Source: an uncultured Trueperaceae bacterium
GTDB lineage: Bacteria; Deinococcota; Deinococci; Deinococcales; Trueperaceae
DNA: 64,000 nucleotides
Assembly: GCA_913057685.1 (NCBI GenBank)
Contig: CAJXOA010000006.1
Location: 21,425-85,424, forward strand
Direction of reading: 5' to 3'
Within the stretch, counting starts at the first letter, position 1, and the number at the start of each line of letters is the position of its first letter. The notes under the pieces are model-generated. The model did no database searches. It was given only the letters and a program-made list of their open reading frames with translations, and was not told the origin of the DNA. The position numbers and the translations under genes were made by a program. Shown piece by piece: positions 1 through 10,256 of this stretch.

Positions 1-3000
1 TCCCGAAGCCGAACTCCTCCGCGCCGAACACCGCCCCCATCACGACGTCGCGCCCGGTCTTCAGGCCGCCGTCCACCCGCAACGTCACGCGCCCCCGCAG
101 GTCGTTCTCGACCAGGACGCGTTGGGTGTCGTGCAGCCCCAGCTCCCAGGGGACGCCGGCGTGCTTGATGCTGCTCAGGGGGCTGGCGCCCGTCCCGCCG
201 TCCGCGCCGGAGATCTGGATGTTCGCGGCGTAGCCTTTGGCGACGCCCGCGGCGATCGTCCCGACGCCGTGCGTCGAGACGAGCTTCACGCCGATGCGGG
301 CCTCCTTGTTGACGCGCCCGAGATCGTGGATGAGCTGCGCGAGGTCCTCGATCGAGTAGATGTCGTGGTGCGGTGGGGGACTGATCAACGTCACGCCGGG
401 CACCGAGTGGCGGATGCGTCCGATCTCCTCGTCGACCTTGAAGCCGGGGATCTGGCCGCCCTCCCCCGGCTTGCTGCCCTGCGCCATCTTGATCTCGATC
501 TCCCGCGCGGTCGTCAGGTAGCGCGCCGTGACGCCGAACCGTCCCGACGCGACCTGCTTGATGGCGCTCGCGCCGTGGTCGCCGGCGACCGGGTGCCAGG
601 CGGCCTCGGACCGGTCGGGCCGGTCGCGGTCGTACGGTTCGTAGCGGACGGGGTCCTCGCCCCCCTCCCCGCTGTTCGACTTCGCCCCGAGCCGGTTCAT
701 GGCGATCGCCAGGGTCTCGTGCGTCTCGCGGCTCACCGCCCCGTGGCTCATCGCCTGCGTCGTGAAGCGGCGCGCGAGCGCGTCGACCGACTCGACCTCG
801 TCGAGGGGAACCGGCGCACCGAGCGGCGTGACGTCGAGCAGGTCGCGGATCGTGGTCGGCGTCCGCTGGTGCACCAGGTCGGCGTAGCGACGGTAGGCGT
901 CGGCGTCGTCCTCGCGCACCGCAACGTGCAGGGCCTTGAACACCGCCGGTTCGAAGGCGTGGTACTCCCCCTGCTTGCGGAAGCGGTAGACGCCGCGGTC
1001 CCGCAACGCCGGCGCTTCGCCGTACGCTTCGGCGTGGAAGGCGAGGACGTCCCGCGCGAGGGTGGGGAGGCCCACCCCCCCGAGGTGCCCGAAGGTGCCC
1101 TTGAAGTAGCGCTCGAGGACGTCGGCGTCCAGCCCGACGGTTTCGAAGATCTGCGCGGCGCGGTAGCTGCTGATCGTCGAGATCCCCATCTTCGACATGA
1201 TCTTCAGCAGGCCCTGCTCGACCGCCGTGCGGTAGTTCCGCACCGCGGCGTCCGGCGTCGGGGGGGCGTCGTCGCGCTTGACGTGGTCCGCGACGTCGCG
1301 GGCCGTGGCGAACGCCAGGTAGGGGTGGATCAACGCCGCGCCGTAGCCGATCAGGGCGGCGTAGTGGTGGTCCTCGCGCGGTTCCGCGGACTCGAGGATC
1401 AACGCCGTCCGCGTCCGCAAGCCCTCGCGGATGAGGCGGTGGTGGACCGCCGCGGTGGCCAACAGGGCGGGGATGGCGGCGTGGTCGGCGTCGATGCCGC
1501 GGTCGCTGAGGATCAGCAGGCCGGCGCCGGCCCGCACCGCGTCGGCGGCGGCGTCGCAGAGCGCCTCGACCGCCGGCTCGAGCGCCTCGGGACCGCCGGC
1601 GACCGCGAAGGTCGTGGACAGCCGCGCGACCTGGAAGCGGTCCTGCGCCTCGATCCACGCCAGTTGCGTCGCGTCGACGAGCGGCCCGTCGAAGCGCAGC
1701 ACCGCGGCGAGCGCCTCGTCGTGGTCGAACAACGGTGCGCGCGGCCCGACGGTCGTCTCGAGGCTCATGACGGTGCGTTCGCGGTACGGGTCGATCGGGG
1801 GGTTCGTGACCTGCGCGAAGCGCTGCTTGAAGTAGCGCCACAACGGTTGGGGGTTCGCCGACGTCGCGGCGAGGGGAGTGTCGTCCCCCATCGAGCCCAG
1901 CGGGATGGCGGCGTCGAACGTCATCGGCGCGAAGATCCGCTCGAGGTCCTCCGTGCCGTACCCGACCGCCGTCTGCAGGCGGGTGCGGGCGTCGCCCTCG
2001 GGGGCGTCGGCGGTCAGGGCGTCGGGTTCGGGCGGCCGCGCGAGGTTCGCGCCCAACCAGGCGCGGTACGGCCGGGCCGCGGCGAGCTCCGCCTTGAGCT
2101 CCCCGTCGCGGAGGATGCGTCCGTCGGCGGTGTCGACCGCCAGCATCTCGCCGGGCCCGAGCTTGCCGCGCTCGACGATGTCGTCGGAGGGCAGCGTCAC
2201 CATCCCCGCTTCGCTGCCGACCACCACGAGGCCGGATTCGCTGACGTGGTAGCGCTGCGGCCGGAGGCCGTTGCGGTCGAGCGCCGCGATGGCGCGCGTG
2301 CCGTCGCTCACCGCGAGGGCGGCGGGGCCGTCCCACGGCTCCATGACGCTGGCGTGGTAGCGGTAGAACGCCCGCACGGCGGGGTCCATCGCGTCGTCGC
2401 CCTCGAAGGCGGGCGGCACCAGCATCGCGAGGGCGTGCAGCGGGTCGCGGCCGGAGAGCGCCAACAATTCGAGGACGTTGTCGAGGGCGGCGGAGTCGCT
2501 GGCGACCGCCTGCACGACGGGCAGGAGGTCGGCGACGTCGTCGCCCCACACCGCGCTGCGCAACACCGGTTCGCGGGCCGCCATGAGGTTGACGTTGCCC
2601 TGCAGGGTGTTGATCTCGCCGTTGTGCGCGAGCATCCGGAACGGTTGCGCCAACGACCAGCGGGGGATCGTGTTCGTCGAGTAGCGCTGGTGGAACACCG
2701 CCAGCGACGTCTCGTAGTCCGGGTCGGCCAGGTCGCGGTAGAAGGCGTCGAGCTGGTCGGCGACCATGAGGCCCTTGTAGACCACCGTGCGGCTGGAGAA
2801 CGACGAGACGTAGGCGCGCCCGAGGTCGGCGGCCTCGAGGGCGCGCTCCATGCGTTTGCGCGTCAGGTACAGGAGCCGCTCGTAGGCGAGCGGGTCGAGC
2901 CCGCTCGGGCGGGCCACGATCGCCTGCTTGAAGACCGGGCGGCGGCGGCGCGCGAGGTCCCCGAGCGCATCGTCGTCCAGCGGCAGGTCGCGCCACATCA

Positions 3001-3370
3001 GGAGGCGCAGGTCGCTGCGCTGCAGCTCCTCCTCGATGACGGCGTAGAGGGGGTCGACCTCCGCGTCGTTGGCGACGAAGAACATGCCGACCGCGAGGTC
3101 GGCGTCCTCGACGTCGGTCACGCCGTGGTCGGCGAGGTCGCGCTTGAGGAGGCGGTACGGGAGTTGCGTGAGGATGCCGGCGCCGTCGCCGGTCCGCCCG
3201 TCGGCGCTGACGGCGCCACGGTGCGCCAGGTTCCGGAGCGCTTCGAGGGCGTGCTCGAGGACGCGCCGTTCCCGACGACCGTGAAGGTCGGCGACGAAGC
3301 CGACGCCGCAGGCGTCGCGTTCGTACGGCCAAGCGAGACGATCGATGTCGGAGCGGGGGGCGTCGTGCAC
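1..3370 (-). CDS. gltB: Glutamate synthase (NADPH/ferredoxin) large subunit, 3'-truncated by window edge
   Basis: Converts 2-oxoglutarate plus glutamine to two glutamates. The 1123 residues in the window begin at a GTG with a TTGGAGGT ribosome site just upstream. The N-terminal Ntn-amidotransferase domain carries the conserved ACGVGF motif; Cys21 would be the nucleophile after propeptide removal. The central and FMN-binding synthase domains follow: the reading includes GSKPGEGGQIPG, SPPPHHDIYSIEDL and, at the window edge, GRDVVMGAVFGAEEFGFG. The 3Fe-4S cysteines and the C-terminal GXGXG helix domain (roughly 400 residues in this family) lie outside the window. The gene has its own promoter downstream of cimA, so it is probably a separate transcript. 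No gltD is visible. The long plus-strand open frame over it is an antisense artefact of high GC. Confidence 0.96.
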   Translation of the reverse strand, partial: MHDAPRSDIDRLAWPYERDACGVGFVADLHGRRERRVLEHALEALRNLAHRGAVSADGRTGDGAGILTQLPYRLLKRDLADHGVTDVEDADLAVGMFFVANDAEVDPLYAVIEEELQRSDLRLLMWRDLPLDDDALGDLARRRRPVFKQAIVARPSGLDPLAYERLLYLTRKRMERALEAADLGRAYVSSFSSRTVVYKGLMVADQLDAFYRDLADPDYETSLAVFHQRYSTNTIPRWSLAQPFRMLAHNGEINTLQGNVNLMAAREPVLRSAVWGDDVADLLPVVQAVASDSAALDNVLELLALSGRDPLHALAMLVPPAFEGDDAMDPAVRAFYRYHASVMEPWDGPAALAVSDGTRAIAALDRNGLRPQRYHVSESGLVVVGSEAGMVTLPSDDIVERGKLGPGEMLAVDTADGRILRDGELKAELAAARPYRAWLGANLARPPEPDALTADAPEGDARTRLQTAVGYGTEDLERIFAPMTFDAAIPLGSMGDDTPLAATSANPQPLWRYFKQRFAQVTNPPIDPYRERTVMSLETTVGPRAPLFDHDEALAAVLRFDGPLVDATQLAWIEAQDRFQVARLSTTFAVAGGPEALEPAVEALCDAAADAVRAGAGLLILSDRGIDADHAAIPALLATAAVHHRLIREGLRTRTALILESAEPREDHHYAALIGYGAALIHPYLAFATARDVADHVKRDDAPPTPDAAVRNYRTAVEQGLLKIMSKMGISTISSYRAAQIFETVGLDADVLERYFKGTFGHLGGVGLPTLARDVLAFHAEAYGEAPALRDRGVYRFRKQGEYHAFEPAVFKALHVAVREDDADAYRRYADLVHQRTPTTIRDLLDVTPLGAPVPLDEVESVDALARRFTTQAMSHGAVSRETHETLAIAMNRLGAKSNSGEGGEDPVRYEPYDRDRPDRSEAAWHPVAGDHGASAIKQVASGRFGVTARYLTTAREIEIKMAQGSKPGEGGQIPGFKVDEEIGRIRHSVPGVTLISPPPHHDIYSIEDLAQLIHDLGRVNKEARIGVKLVSTHGVGTIAAGVAKGYAANIQISGADGGTGASPLSSIKHAGVPWELGLHDTQRVLVENDLRGRVTLRVDGGLKTGRDVVMGAVFGAEEFGFG

Positions 3371-3444
3371 GGGGACCTCCAAGGTGCGCGACGCGGGGGC
3401 GTCGCGCCGCAGGGCGCGGGGCGACGGCCGGACGACCGTGCAGG

Positions 3445-3473
3445 ACGATATCCGAGGGCGCCGAGGGTGTCAA
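3445..3473 (-). promoter_or_regulatory. Promoter for gltB
   Basis: Reading the minus strand, a perfect -35 TTGACA (3468-3473) is followed by a 17-bp spacer and a -10 TATCGT (3445-3450). Transcription would begin near 3438, giving a 5' leader of roughly 68 nt before the gltB GTG. Both hexamers and the spacer length are identical to the ilv operon promoter at 10346-10374. The rest of the 218-bp gap between cimA and gltB (3371-3588) shows only a weak 5-bp GC hairpin and no convincing terminator for cimA. Confidence 0.8.
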
Positions 3474-3588
3474 ACGAAGGGAACGTCGTAGGCCGACCGG
3501 CCCCCCGGCCGACGAACGAATCGAACGTGGCGAGGGATGCGCGCTTGGTGTCCGAAAGCGAACGCCGGTCGGGACGACGGGGTTCGCC

Positions 3589-5196
3589 CTAGCGGACGGC
3601 CTCCGGCACGCCCGCCGCCCCCCGCAACGGCGCGACGCCGTCCTTCACGAGCTTGTACTCGATCGCGTCGATCAACGCCTGGTACGACGCGTCGATGATG
3701 TCGGTGCTCGCCCCCACCGTCCCCCAGGTGGCCTCCCCGTCGCCGTACTCCACCTGCACCCGAATGACGCTGGCGGTCCCGGTCTCCTCCCCCGACAACA
3801 CCCGCACCTTGTAGTCGACCAACTCCAGGTCGGCGAGGGAGGGGTAGAACCGCTGGAGCGCCTTGCCGAGCGCCCGATCGAGGGCGTTGACCGGCCCGTC
3901 GCCGTCGGCGGCGGTGTGCTCCTCGGCGTCGCCGACCGTCACCTTGATCGACGCCTCCGCGCGGGGGGCGCCGTCCGCGTCGCGCTTGTCGATGACGACC
4001 GTGAAGCCGCCCAGGTCGAAGTACGGCCGGTGCTCCCCGCGGACCTTCGCCGCCATCAGGCGGAACGACGCCTCCGCCCCCTCGAAGGCGTACCCGCGAT
4101 GCTCGAGCTCCTTGAGTTTCGCGACGACCTCGCGCGCCCCCTCCCCCGCATCCGTGCCCTCGCCGGCGAACGGGCCCTCCCCCATCGCGAGGACGTTCGC
4201 GCGGCCCGACAGGTCGGAGACCAACACCCGCCGTTCGTTGCCGACCGCCTCGGGCGGGAGGTGCTCGTAGCTCTCCGGCCGCTTCGCGACGGCGGAGACG
4301 TGCACGCCCCCCTTGTGCGCGAAGGCGCCGTCACCGACGTACGGCGCGCGGGGGTTGGGCGACAGGTTCGCGCGTTCGTCGACGTAGCGCGCCAGCTCGC
4401 GGACGTGGGCGAGGTCCTGCGGTTGGTCGAACCCCATCTTGAAGGCGAGGTTCGCGGCGATCGACACGAGGTTGGCGTTCCCCGCGCGCTCGCCGTACCC
4501 CCCGATCGTGCCCTGCACGTGCCGGGCGCCCGCCTGCACCGCCGCCAGGCTGTTCGCGACCGCGAGCTCCGCGTCGTTGTGCGCGTGGATGCCGACCGGC
4601 ACCCCCGACGCCGCCACCACCTCGCGGGTGCGCGCGGCGATCTCGTCCGGGAGGGTGCCGCCGTTCGTGTCGCACAGCACCACCCGCGCCGCGCCCCCCT
4701 CCAGCGCCGCGTCGAGGGTCGCCCGCGCGTAGGCGGCGTCGTCGCGCGCACCGTCGAAGTAGTGCTCGGCGTCGTAGACCACCTCGCGCCCCTGCGCGAC
4801 GAGGAACGCGACGGAGTCGCGGATCATCGCCAGGTTCGTCTCCAGGTCGGTGCCGAGCGCCTCGCGGACGTGCAACGTCCACGACTTCCCGAACACCGTC
4901 ACGACCGGCGTCTCCGCCGCCACGAGCGCCGCGAGGTTCGCGTCGTCCTCCGCCGCGACCGCCTTGTGGCGGGTGCTGCCGAACGCCGCGAGGCGGGCGC
5001 GCGCCAGCGGCACGTCCCGCATCCGCGCGAAGAACTCGACGTCGCGCGGGTTGGAGCCCGGCCAGCCCCCCTCGATCAGGTCGACGCCGAACGCGTCGAG
5101 GCGCCCCGCGACCGCGACCTTGTCGGCGCTCGTGAGGGCGAAGCCGATCCCCTGCGTTCCGTCCCGCAGGGTCGTGTCGTAGATCTCGACGCTCAC
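3589..5196 (-). CDS. cimA: (R)-citramalate synthase
   Basis: Condenses pyruvate with acetyl-CoA to citramalate, the entry to threonine-independent isoleucine synthesis. The 535-residue protein belongs to the LeuA/homocitrate synthase superfamily. The TIM-barrel start shows [12 protein letters not shown] near residue 8. The metal-binding HxH lies in [15 protein letters not shown], followed by [16 protein letters not shown] LeuA-type C-terminal allosteric/dimer domain occupies about residues 380-520. The [11 protein letters not shown] and [11 protein letters not shown] segments are typical of the CimA (TIGR00977-like) branch rather than LeuA. It starts at GTG, overlapping the leuA stop by four bases (GTGA), and is the last gene of the ilv-leu operon. 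Substrate specificity (citramalate versus homocitrate) is inferred from these motifs and the operon. Confidence 0.9.
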   Translation of the reverse strand: MSVEIYDTTLRDGTQGIGFALTSADKVAVAGRLDAFGVDLIEGGWPGSNPRDVEFFARMRDVPLARARLAAFGSTRHKAVAAEDDANLAALVAAETPVVTVFGKSWTLHVREALGTDLETNLAMIRDSVAFLVAQGREVVYDAEHYFDGARDDAAYARATLDAALEGGAARVVLCDTNGGTLPDEIAARTREVVAASGVPVGIHAHNDAELAVANSLAAVQAGARHVQGTIGGYGERAGNANLVSIAANLAFKMGFDQPQDLAHVRELARYVDERANLSPNPRAPYVGDGAFAHKGGVHVSAVAKRPESYEHLPPEAVGNERRVLVSDLSGRANVLAMGEGPFAGEGTDAGEGAREVVAKLKELEHRGYAFEGAEASFRLMAAKVRGEHRPYFDLGGFTVVIDKRDADGAPRAEASIKVTVGDAEEHTAADGDGPVNALDRALGKALQRFYPSLADLELVDYKVRVLSGEETGTASVIRVQVEYGDGEATWGTVGASTDIIDASYQALIDAIEYKLVKDGVAPLRGAAGVPEAVR

Positions 5197-6788
5197 GGGG
5201 TCGGCGCGCCGGTCGCCCCGTCGGGGGCCGGTGCGGCGTCCTCCGGACGCGTTCCGCCGACCGGCCGTCCCAGGCCGGCCGCCAGCTTGTTCATCGCCTC
5301 GAGGTACGCCTTCGCCGACGCCTCCACGACGTCGGTCGACAGCCCGCGGGCGTGGACCACGTGGTCGTCCTGCCGAGCGCGGACGGTGACCTCGCCGAGC
5401 GCGTCCTTGCCGTGCCCGACCGACCGGATCTCGTACGACTCCAGCCGCAACGTCCGCCCCGTCAACCGCTCGATCGCGTGGTAGATGGCGTCGACCGGGC
5501 CGTCGCCGACCGCCGCCTCCTCGTGCGCGACGCCGTCGACCTCGACCTCGACCGTCGCGACCGGCGTGACGCCGGTCCCGCTCTGGAACTGCACGCGCTT
5601 CAGCGCGTACGTCTCCGGCACGCGCGTCGTTTCGGCGTCGACGAGCGCGCGGATGTCCTCGCTCGTGACCGACGCCTTGCGGTCGGCGAGGTCCTTGAAC
5701 TGCGCGAACAGGCGGTCGAGGTCGTCGTCCTCCAACTCGCCGTAGCCGAGGTCCTGCAGCGTCGCGCGGAAGGCGCGACGGCCGGAGTGCTTGCCCATGA
5801 CGAGGACGCCGGCGTCGCGACCGACGGTCTCCGCGGACATGATCTCGTACGTCTCGACCGCCTTGATGACGCCGTCCTGGTGGATGCCGGACTCGTGCGC
5901 GAAGGCGTTGTCGCCGACGACCGCCTTGTTGGGCGGCACCACCATGCCGGTCATCATCGACACCATCCGCGACGTCCGGTACAGCTCGCGGGTCGCGACG
6001 CCGGTCGCGTGCCCCCAGACGTCCTTACGGGTCTCGAGCGCCATGACGATCTCCTCGAGGCTGGCGTTCCCCGCCCGCTCACCGATCCCGTTCAGGGTGC
6101 ACTCGACCTGCGTCGCGCCGGCGCGGACGCCCGCCAACGAGTTCGCGACCGCCATGCCGAGGTCGTCGTGACAGTGCGTCGACAGGTCGACGTTCCGCAA
6201 CGCCGGGACCGCCTCCAGGAGGCGTTCGATCAACGCGCCGTACTCCCACGGCGTCATGTAGCCGACCGTGTCGGGCACGTTGATGGTGGTCGCGCCCGCC
6301 TCGACGGTCGCCGCGAAGATCGCTTCGAGGAACGCCGGGTCGCTGCGGCCGGCGTCCTCCGCGCTGAACTCGACGTCGTCGACGAACGTCTTCGCGAAGG
6401 TGACGGCGTCCACCGCCCGCTGCAGGACCGCGTCGGGCGTGCTCTGCAGCTTCTTCTCGATGTGGATGGGGCTCGTCGCGATGAACGTGTGGATGCGGGG
6501 GGCGGCGGCGGTCTCGAGCGCGGCGGCGGCCCGCTCGATGTCGCCCTGGTGGGCGCGGGCGAGGCCGGCGACGACGACGTCGGCGTTCTCCTCCGCCGTC
6601 ACCCGGGCGATCTCCGAGACGCTCTCGAAGTCGCCGGGGGACGCGACGGGGAAGCCGGCCTCGATCACGTCCACCCCGAGCCGCGCGAGCTGCCGTGCGA
6701 TCTCGCGTTTCTCGCGCAGGTTGAGCGTGACGCCGGGGCTCTGTTCGCCGTCGCGCAGGGTCGTGTCGAAGATCTTGATGCGGGCCAT
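5193..6788 (-). CDS. leuA: 2-isopropylmalate synthase
   Basis: First committed enzyme of leucine synthesis: 2-oxoisovalerate plus acetyl-CoA to 2-isopropylmalate. It has 531 residues, the usual length of the long bacterial form. The catalytic barrel opens with [12 protein letters not shown] (residues 8-19), and the metal site appears in [15 protein letters not shown] followed by [14 protein letters not shown]. The C-terminal third is the leucine-sensing regulatory domain, so feedback inhibition is expected. The final 25 residues are a Pro/Ala/Gly-rich tail of low complexity. The ATG is preceded by GGGAGGTACGTCCC, a clear ribosome site, 34 bp after ilvC. Its 3' end overlaps cimA by GTGA. It is operonic with ilvBNC and regulated with them through the upstream attenuator. 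Confidence 0.96.
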   Translation of the reverse strand: MARIKIFDTTLRDGEQSPGVTLNLREKREIARQLARLGVDVIEAGFPVASPGDFESVSEIARVTAEENADVVVAGLARAHQGDIERAAAALETAAAPRIHTFIATSPIHIEKKLQSTPDAVLQRAVDAVTFAKTFVDDVEFSAEDAGRSDPAFLEAIFAATVEAGATTINVPDTVGYMTPWEYGALIERLLEAVPALRNVDLSTHCHDDLGMAVANSLAGVRAGATQVECTLNGIGERAGNASLEEIVMALETRKDVWGHATGVATRELYRTSRMVSMMTGMVVPPNKAVVGDNAFAHESGIHQDGVIKAVETYEIMSAETVGRDAGVLVMGKHSGRRAFRATLQDLGYGELEDDDLDRLFAQFKDLADRKASVTSEDIRALVDAETTRVPETYALKRVQFQSGTGVTPVATVEVEVDGVAHEEAAVGDGPVDAIYHAIERLTGRTLRLESYEIRSVGHGKDALGEVTVRARQDDHVVHARGLSTDVVEASAKAYLEAMNKLAAGLGRPVGGTRPEDAAPAPDGATGAPTP

Positions 6789-6822
6789 GGGACGTACCTC
6801 CCGGGGGCGGGGTGCGGGGTGC

Positions 6823-7815
6823 CTACGACGCGATGAAGGACATCATCTTGCGTAGTCGCTTGCCCACGGTCGCCACCAGGCTGCGGTCGCTGGCCGCGCG
6901 TTCGGTCTTCAGGCGCGGCTGCCCGACCCGGTTCTCGAGCAGGAACTCCTGCGCGAAGGTGCCGTTGCGGATCTCCTCGAGCACGTCGCGCATCTCCGCG
7001 CGGGTCTCCTCGGTGATGATGCGCTTGCCGGTCCGGTAGTCGCCGTACTCGGCGGTGTTGCTGATCGAGTGCCGCATCGTCTCGAAGCCGCCCTCGTAGA
7101 TCAGGTCGACGATCAACTTCATTTCGTGCACGCACTCGAAGTAGGCGATCTCCGGCTGGTAGCCCGCCTCGACGAGGGTGTCGAAGCCGGCCTGCATGAG
7201 TTCGCTGACGCCGCCGCACAGCACCGCCTGCTCGCCGAACAGGTCGGTTTCGGTCTCCTCGCGGAACGTCGTCTCGAGCGCCCCGCCGCGCGTCCCGCCG
7301 ATCGCCTTGGCGTACGCCAGGGCGCGCGGCATCGCTTCGCCCGTCGCGTCGACGTCGACGGCGACGAGGCACGGGACGCCGCCCCCCTCGACGAACACGC
7401 GGCGCACCAGGTGCCCCGGGCCCTTCGGCGCGATCATGACGACGTCGACGCCCTCGGGGGGCGTGACCTGGTGGAAGACGCGGTTGAAGCCGTGCGCGAA
7501 GGCGAGGGCGTTCCCCGGCTCCAGGTTCGGGGCGACGTCGGTCGCGTAGACCTCCCCCTGGATCTCGTCGGGCAGCAGCACCATCACCAGGTCCCCGGCC
7601 TTCGCGGCGTCCGCGATGCTGGTGACCTTCAGGCCGGCGGCTTCCGCGTCGGCGCGGGAGGAGGAGCCCTCCCGCAGGCCGACGACGACGTCGAGACCGG
7701 AGGCGTGGGCGTTCAGGGCGTGGGCGTGGCCCTGCGAGCCGAACCCGAGGATGGCGATGGTCTTGCCCTGCAGGACCTGCAGGTTCGCGTCGTCGTCGTA
7801 GTAGATGGTGGCCAT
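6823..7815 (-). CDS. ilvC: Ketol-acid reductoisomerase (NADP+)
   Basis: Isomerises and reduces acetolactate/acetohydroxybutyrate to the dihydroxyacids of the Val/Leu and Ile pathways. It is 330 residues long, class I (short form). The N-terminal Rossmann domain has [12 protein letters not shown] near residue 24, followed by [16 protein letters not shown]. The conserved magnesium/substrate segment [17 protein letters not shown] is present in the helical knot domain. The ATG has an AAGGAG ribosome site 5 nt upstream. It sits 94 bp after ilvN; that gap is a purine-rich low-complexity stretch with no promoter or terminator I can recognise, so co-transcription with ilvBN is likely. Confidence 0.97.
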   Translation of the reverse strand: MATIYYDDDANLQVLQGKTIAILGFGSQGHAHALNAHASGLDVVVGLREGSSSRADAEAAGLKVTSIADAAKAGDLVMVLLPDEIQGEVYATDVAPNLEPGNALAFAHGFNRVFHQVTPPEGVDVVMIAPKGPGHLVRRVFVEGGGVPCLVAVDVDATGEAMPRALAYAKAIGGTRGGALETTFREETETDLFGEQAVLCGGVSELMQAGFDTLVEAGYQPEIAYFECVHEMKLIVDLIYEGGFETMRHSISNTAEYGDYRTGKRIITEETRAEMRDVLEEIRNGTFAQEFLLENRVGQPRLKTERAASDRSLVATVGKRLRKMMSFIAS

Positions 7816-7909
7816 GGTGCTCCTTCGAGGGGGATGGGGATGGGGTGCGGTCGGGATGCGGTCGGAATCCGATCGGGATCCGGTGGGGTGCGGAGGCGGG
7901 GCGAGGGCG

Positions 7910-8461
7910 TCAGGTCACGTCGGCCCGCTCCGGCGGGGCGACCGCGTCGCCGCGCCCCCCGTTCCGACCCGCGCTGCGCGGCAGCGCGATCCGGCCGGTC
8001 CGAATGAGTTCGACGATCCCGAAATCCTGCATCTGGTCGATGAAGGCGTCCATCTTGCCCTCGTCGCCGGTGAGTTCGAACACGAGCGCGCGCCGCGAGA
8101 CGTCGACGATCCGGGCGCGGAAGTCCTGCGCGATCTGCCGCAACTCGACGCGTTCGTCGGGCCCGCGCACCGCGACCTTGATGAGCATCAGTTCGCGGTC
8201 GACGAAGTTCGTTTCGGTGTGGTCGACGACCTTGAGGACGTCGACGAGCTTCTGCAGCTGCTTCTGGACCTGCTCGATCGTCGCCGGGTCGCCGTCGACG
8301 ACGAACGTCGTGCGGCTGAGGCCGGGGGTCTCCGACTCCGCGACGGACAACGACGCGATGTTGAAGCCGCGCCGCGCGAACAGGCCGGCGATGCGCACGA
8401 GGACGCCCGGTTCGTCGCGGACGGTGACGGAGATGACGCGGCGGCTGGAGGGGGCGCTCAC
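7910..8461 (-). CDS. ilvN: Acetolactate synthase small (regulatory) subunit
   Basis: Regulatory partner of IlvB; its ACT domain binds valine and gives feedback inhibition. The 183-residue protein begins at a GTG that overlaps the ilvB stop codon (GTGA). The ACT domain is evident from residues 8-85: [19 protein letters not shown] then [15 protein letters not shown] and SRTTFVVDG. The second ALS-small-subunit domain (about 90-165) carries [11 protein letters not shown] and [20 protein letters not shown]. The C-terminal 15 residues are unconserved. Length matches IlvH-type small subunits (about 160-180 residues). Translational coupling to ilvB should keep subunit stoichiometry. Confidence 0.96.
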   Translation of the reverse strand: MSAPSSRRVISVTVRDEPGVLVRIAGLFARRGFNIASLSVAESETPGLSRTTFVVDGDPATIEQVQKQLQKLVDVLKVVDHTETNFVDRELMLIKVAVRGPDERVELRQIAQDFRARIVDVSRRALVFELTGDEGKMDAFIDQMQDFGIVELIRTGRIALPRSAGRNGGRGDAVAPPERADVT

Positions 8462-10149
8462 GAGGTCGCCTCGGCGTCGGGCTCCTGGTCGCCGATCATC
8501 ATTTCGTCCACCCCGGCGCCGGCGGGGATCATCGGGAAGACCTTCTCGGATTCGTACACCACGAAGTTCAGCAGCGCCGGCCCGCCGCGCGCCACGACCT
8601 CGGGCACGAGCGCCTGCGCGGTCTCGCGATCGAAGACGTTGTGGCCCTCGATGCCGTACGCCTCGGCGACCTTCGCGAAGTCGGGGTTGCTGTCGGCGAG
8701 GAAGATCTCGCTGTAGCGCTGGGCGTGGAACAGCTCCTGCCACTGCCGCACCATCCCCAGCACCCCGTTGTTGGTGATGGCGATGAAGATCGGCAGGTCG
8801 TGCTTGCGGATCGTCGCGAGCTCCTGGATGTTCATCTGGATGCTGCCGTCCCCGGCGATCAGGACGACCGGCGTCCCGGGGTTCGCGAACGCCGCCCCGA
8901 TCGCGGCGGGCAGGCCGAAGCCCATCGTGCCCAACCCACCGGACGTGATCCAGGTGCGCGGCGCGTTCGTCGGGTAGAGGCGCGCGGCGAACATCTGGTG
9001 CTGCCCGACGTCGGTCGCGACGATCGCGTCGGACCCGACGACGTCGCGCATCAGCTCGATGACCTCCTGGCTGACGAGCGGCTTTTCGGTCTTGTAGCGC
9101 TCCGGGTAGCGCGCCTTCCACTCGCGCAGTTGCGCCCACCACGGCTCGACGTCGAGGGGGCCGAGCTCGTCGGCGAGGCGCGGCAGGACGTCGCGCAGGT
9201 CGCCGACCACCGGCACGTGCGCGTGCACGAGCTTCGAGATCTCCGCCGGGTCGACGTCGATGTGCACGACCGTCGCGTTCGGCGCGAAGCGACTGATCTT
9301 GCCGGTGACGCGGTCGTCGAAGCGCAGGCCCGCCCCGATGATGAGGTCGCAGTGCGTGATGGCGCGGTTCGACGTGACGGTGCCGTGCATGCCCGGCATG
9401 CCGAGCGACTGGTCGCGCCCGGCGGGGTAGGCGCCGATCCCCATCAGGGTCGTGATGACCGGCACGCCGAGGCGTTCGGCGAACGCCATGACCTCGGGCG
9501 CGGCGACCTGCCCCCCGCCGCCGACCATCAACACCGGGCGTTCCGCGGCGCGGATCGCCTCCGCCGCCTTGCGGATCTGGCCGGCGTGCCCCGACCACGT
9601 CGGTTGGAAGCCGGGCAGGTCCACCTCGATCTCCGCGTCGACGTCCCCCTCGAACGCCGCCTGTTGGACGTCCTTGGGGATGTCGACCAGGACCGGGCCG
9701 GGCCGGCCGGTGGTGGCGATGTGGAACGCTTCGGCGATGACGCGCGGCAGGTCCTCGACGCGCTTGACGAGGAAGTTGTGCTTCGTGACGGGGCCGGTGA
9801 TGCCGTAGACGTCCGCCTCCTGGAAGGCGTCGGTCCCGATGAGGCTGGTGGGGACGTTCCCGGTGATCGCGACGACGGCGCTGCTGTCCATCATCGCGGT
9901 CGCGAGGCCGGTCACCAGGTTCGTCGCCCCCGGACCGCTCGTGGCGATCACGACGCCGGGCTTCCCCGACGCCCGGTAGTAGGCGTCGGCGGCGTGCGCG
10001 CCGGCCTGCTCGTGGCGCACCAGGACGTGACGGACGTTGCCGTCGTAGATGGCGTCGTAGACGGGCATGATCGCGCCGCCGGGATGGCCGAACGCCACCT
10101 CGACCCCATGGCGTTCCAGCGCGCGGATGACGACTTCGGCACCGTTCAT
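8458..10149 (-). CDS. ilvB: Acetolactate synthase large (catalytic) subunit
   Basis: ThDP- and FAD-dependent condensation of two pyruvates (or pyruvate plus 2-oxobutyrate), the first step of branched-chain amino acid synthesis. I start it at ATG 10149, preceded by GAGGAGGAACC, giving 563 residues; the open frame extends upstream but that part is the untranslated leader. N-terminal ThDP-binding pyrimidine domain: FGHPGGAIMPVYDAIYD with the catalytic Glu in VRHEQAGAHAADAYYRASG. C-terminal ThDP site: GDGSIQMNIQELATI with ITNNGVLGMVRQWQE. It is the first structural gene of ilvBNC-leuA-cimA and is controlled by the leader peptide and terminator just upstream. Confidence 0.97.
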   Translation of the reverse strand: MNGAEVVIRALERHGVEVAFGHPGGAIMPVYDAIYDGNVRHVLVRHEQAGAHAADAYYRASGKPGVVIATSGPGATNLVTGLATAMMDSSAVVAITGNVPTSLIGTDAFQEADVYGITGPVTKHNFLVKRVEDLPRVIAEAFHIATTGRPGPVLVDIPKDVQQAAFEGDVDAEIEVDLPGFQPTWSGHAGQIRKAAEAIRAAERPVLMVGGGGQVAAPEVMAFAERLGVPVITTLMGIGAYPAGRDQSLGMPGMHGTVTSNRAITHCDLIIGAGLRFDDRVTGKISRFAPNATVVHIDVDPAEISKLVHAHVPVVGDLRDVLPRLADELGPLDVEPWWAQLREWKARYPERYKTEKPLVSQEVIELMRDVVGSDAIVATDVGQHQMFAARLYPTNAPRTWITSGGLGTMGFGLPAAIGAAFANPGTPVVLIAGDGSIQMNIQELATIRKHDLPIFIAITNNGVLGMVRQWQELFHAQRYSEIFLADSNPDFAKVAEAYGIEGHNVFDRETAQALVPEVVARGGPALLNFVVYESEKVFPMIPAGAGVDEMMIGDQEPDAEATS

Positions 10150-10195
10150 GGTTCCTCCTCGGCCCGAACGCGAGCGACGTTCCGGGCGGGGCACG

Positions 10196-10229
10196 AAAAC
10201 GTCCCACCGAGGTGCGGTCGGTGGGACGT
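10196..10229 (-). terminator. Intrinsic terminator in the ilv leader (attenuator)
   Basis: On the minus strand a perfect 12-bp stem (arms 10218-10229 and 10199-10210, sequence ACGTCCCACCGA and its complement) closes a 7-nt loop and runs straight into TTTT (10196-10199). It lies between the stop of the leader peptide (10257) and the ilvB start (10149), the textbook position for a transcription attenuator. Seven bases at the base of its 5' arm (GCGACGT, minus-strand sense, 10226-10232) are complementary to ACGTCGC (10324-10330) inside the leader-peptide codons, so an alternative fold is possible. Confidence 0.85.
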
Positions 10230-10256
10230 CGCTTCGTGCGTGGCGTGATGCAACGA

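Noticed and set aside
3483..3515. Terminator hairpin after cimA
   Set aside because: The GGCCGACCGGCC-like palindromes give at most a 5-bp stem with a GGGG loop.
122..3592. 1156-codon open frame on the plus strand
   Set aside because: It is antisense to gltB, whose minus-strand translation matches the family over its whole length; the frame is Arg/Val/Asp-rich, typical of GC-driven shadow frames.
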